Origin: Bacteroidota bacterium
GTDB taxonomy: Bacteria > Bacteroidota > Bacteroidia > UKL13-3
Assembly (NCBI GenBank): GCA_004293295.1
Contig: RDYC01000288.1
Coordinates: 1 to 8,183 of the forward strand
Direction: 5' to 3'
DNA length: 8,183 bases
Position 1 is the first letter of the stretch. Every line of letters starts with the position of its first letter. A program made the position numbers and the translations under genes. Below the pieces are notes generated by a model. It did no database searches. It was not told where the DNA came from and was given only the letters and a program-made list of their open reading frames with translations. Below are positions 7,201 through 8,183 of this stretch, piece after piece.

Positions 7201-8183
7201 ACAATATCAGTAATTTGCTGTTTTTCTAAGTGGGTAATTGATTTTGATAAAGCAGCCATCACTTGCTTATCAAATCGCTTAATTCTATTCAGTTGTTCAG
7301 CGTTGGCTTGTTGGTTACCGGCAAGTACAACTAACCCAAAAAACTTTTGTCTGTATTTAAGCGGTATAATAATTAATGATTGATAGTTCCAATAATTACT
7401 TAACCAAGTATTGATGTTGGCATCATCGGTGCACTTTACAAATATGTTTCTTATCTCATTAAAGCCATTTGCTACAATCATTTCTTGCTGCTTGAGCAAT
7501 TCTCTGAAATAAGTACTGTTAATTAATGAGGCATAAAGGTATTGATCAACATCTTGGGTATTTAGTTCTTCGCCAAAGCTTTCCAGCAGGGATAAGCTTT
7601 TGGTTCCGTGTATGTAGTTATAAAACCTACCATTACTAACTGAAACAAGTTTGGCATACGACTCAAGGGTTAACTTTGCCAACTCCTTAGTATCGGCATC
7701 ATTTAAAGAGGCTATGTTGATTTTATTAATAAGGGTAAGCTCTAAATAAGATTGTTCTGCCTTGTTTTCGGCTATCCTTGTATTGGTAACATCTAACACG
7801 AGTATATCCCAAACAATTGTATCATCAGGCAAATGCTGAGGAACTCCTTGACCAAACAACCAACGTGTTTCTCCACCATCTTTATTTACCCGCCATTCAA
7901 ACTCCCAGTTTGATAGTTTAGCCGCTGACTCGAATAATGATTTTTTCAGTTCTATGGCATCTTGCGGATGAATTTTGCTCCAAAATTTACCCACATCATC
8001 CATCACTTCGGATGCACTTACATCTAATATCTTCAATATCCCCTTGCTTGCGTATGTAATGGCATCTTCTCCACTTGGATTAATATGGTAACTAAAAATT
8101 AATCCCGGTATGTTATTTACTAAGGTATTAAGCCGAACCCCGTTATTAATGAGTTTTTCCTTGGTGGTTAGTTTTTCCGTTAC
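4272..8183 (-). CDS. Multi-PAS/GAF sensor histidine kinase, N-terminus outside window
   Basis: The frame is open to the right edge, so the 1303 visible residues are the C-terminal part of a longer protein; numbers count from the edge. Domains in order: coiled-coil linker (1-12), PAS (13-137), GAF (149-319), PAS (321-437), PAS (442-562), PAS (570-690), PAS (701-821), PAS (829-941), PAS (948-1064), helical linker, HisKA with the phosphorylated His1093 in STSHDLRAPL, and HATPase with N-box Asn1206, G1 box DNGEGI (from Asp1237) and G2 box GSGLGLY. Several PAS units are of the PAS_3 type (HPDD plus a C-terminal DIT motif). No LOV cysteine motif and no transmembrane segment are visible, so ligands are unknown and the visible part is cytosolic. 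It should autophosphorylate and pass phosphate to the receiver encoded 9 bases downstream. A TTG at 8034-8036 could be mistaken for the start, but PAS homology continues upstream of it. Confidence 0.96.
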   Translation of the reverse strand, partial: VTEKLTTKEKLINNGVRLNTLVNNIPGLIFSYHINPSGEDAITYASKGILKILDVSASEVMDDVGKFWSKIHPQDAIELKKSLFESAAKLSNWEFEWRVNKDGGETRWLFGQGVPQHLPDDTIVWDILVLDVTNTRIAENKAEQSYLELTLINKINIASLNDADTKELAKLTLESYAKLVSVSNGRFYNYIHGTKSLSLLESFGEELNTQDVDQYLYASLINSTYFRELLKQQEMIVANGFNEIRNIFVKCTDDANINTWLSNYWNYQSLIIIPLKYRQKFFGLVVLAGNQQANAEQLNRIKRFDKQVMAALSKSITHLEKQQITDIVESADVAIISKDLSGIILSWNKAAEKLFGYKAEEVIGKSENMLASEPLEKYEDELAGMIKTGVYLSRLEVKRKQKKGNIIDVSVIISPIYDKHHNIIGVSKIFRDISESRKAQILLKESEEQLKVMIASVPAGVVMFDKDMRYLACSKRYLKENRLSRKQIIGKSHYEIFPDLPEHWRQGHKECLEQGVTAKNDDDVFVRADGSVQYLRWEIQPWKKASGEIGGLVLLTESLDERKKAKSAIQQSEKRLSDVLSIIGEGVWDWDIKTNKIWNNKRWCELLGVADNRLEHNLDFIKNIVHPDDIEGMLSRVQDCLDGKSSFFSEHRIIAADGSIIWVKDRGDVTERDEHGKPLRMAGSIADITQRKLYETKLKEGSDLLVKLTNEVPGMLYQFKLHPDGGMSFPYSSEGINEIYELKPSQVKFDGTIVEKQIHPEDIDMVYKSIALSADTLQTWQLEYRVLLPAQGLRWLSGVARPEKLEDGSILWHGYITDITEKKKIDIEKEQYFKFFNTSNDIMGIANPMGYFEKINPAFGRMLGYHQDELLAAPYIEFVHPDDIRNTLREMQTNLEVELSVRFENRFITKDGNYKWLSWTAYLNKEENLIYATARDITNKKQTQTALIESEKNLQTIFELTPIPLLITRFYNGTIIMANEATEILLGYKTKEVVNVHGMELFMTEEFLNKIQLELAKRGKANDVEVNLKTSTGELLTCLISCEIIYMNGEIALISSVQDITERKKFEEELIAKNKELKKTNIELDRFVYSTSHDLRAPLLSVLGLVEICEGYDVQNAELQGLYKMMRTSINRTDDTIKSILDYSRNARTNTNPEKLDVKKIVATHIESIRHMKEAKNITFILDIQDDDFFADKMRFTTIVHNLITNGVKYQRNNEPNPFVKITFSCNKKEALLEVKDNGEGIPADKIDKVFGMFVRLSTKSSGSGLGLYMCREMADKMGGDIDVTSTLHEGTAFTVNLPNQIQ

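Noticed and set aside
6873..7223. A LOV or heme-binding PAS in the kinase
   Set aside because: The flavin-binding cysteine motif of LOV domains is absent in this and the other PAS units, and no convincing heme ligand pattern is visible.
8034..8036. TTG as the start codon of the histidine kinase
   Set aside because: The 49 codons upstream to the edge are open and encode a linker helix and the first strands of a PAS domain that aligns with another PAS in the same protein, so the true start is outside the window.
1..8183. CRISPR arrays, insertion sequences, tRNA or other RNA genes
   Set aside because: No regular repeat-spacer pattern, terminal inverted repeats, transposase motifs or tRNA-like cloverleaf was seen, and nearly every base is inside a well-supported coding region.

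Overview
The window looks like a chromosomal segment of a member of the Bacteroidota. The evidence is low G+C, start codons preceded by A/T-rich leaders without Shine-Dalgarno sequences, two perfect copies of the Bacteroidota -7 promoter element (TAnnTTTG), a lipoprotein-type LptC, and a very large PAS-rich histidine kinase paired with a single-domain response regulator. The genus cannot be fixed from this sequence. There are seven protein genes, no RNA genes, no insertion sequences and no CRISPR array. Coding density is almost complete, and the longest non-coding gap is 40 bases.

Left part (2-3269, minus strand): a tightly packed cluster read right to left as birA (biotin-protein ligase), coaX (type III pantothenate kinase), an outer-membrane beta-barrel protein and lptC (LPS export). 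Successive genes overlap by 4, 29 and 8 bases, so they are very probably one transcript. The cluster joins two cofactor steps (biotin attachment, first step of CoA synthesis) to envelope biogenesis, which plausibly continues beyond the left edge.

Centre (3270-3867): a 40-base divergent promoter region holds two back-to-back -7 elements three bases apart. One points to birA and the other to rsfS. The rsfS product, a ribosome silencing factor, carries an unusual lysine/alanine-rich N-terminal extension of roughly 60 residues, resembling histone H1 tails and encoded over several A7-A8 runs.

Right part (3876-8183, minus strand): a two-component module convergent with rsfS. It comprises a giant sensor histidine kinase whose N-terminus lies off the right edge (1303 residues visible: PAS, GAF, six more PAS, HisKA, HATPase) and, 9 bases downstream, a CheY-like receiver. 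The receiver has no output domain, so the output of the pathway is not encoded here.

Most of the window is ordinary core genome. The points most worth a second look are the tailed RsfS, the compact divergent promoter, the internal PAS duplication in the kinase, and a non-canonical biotin-loop residue in BirA. I found no evidence of a wholly new system.
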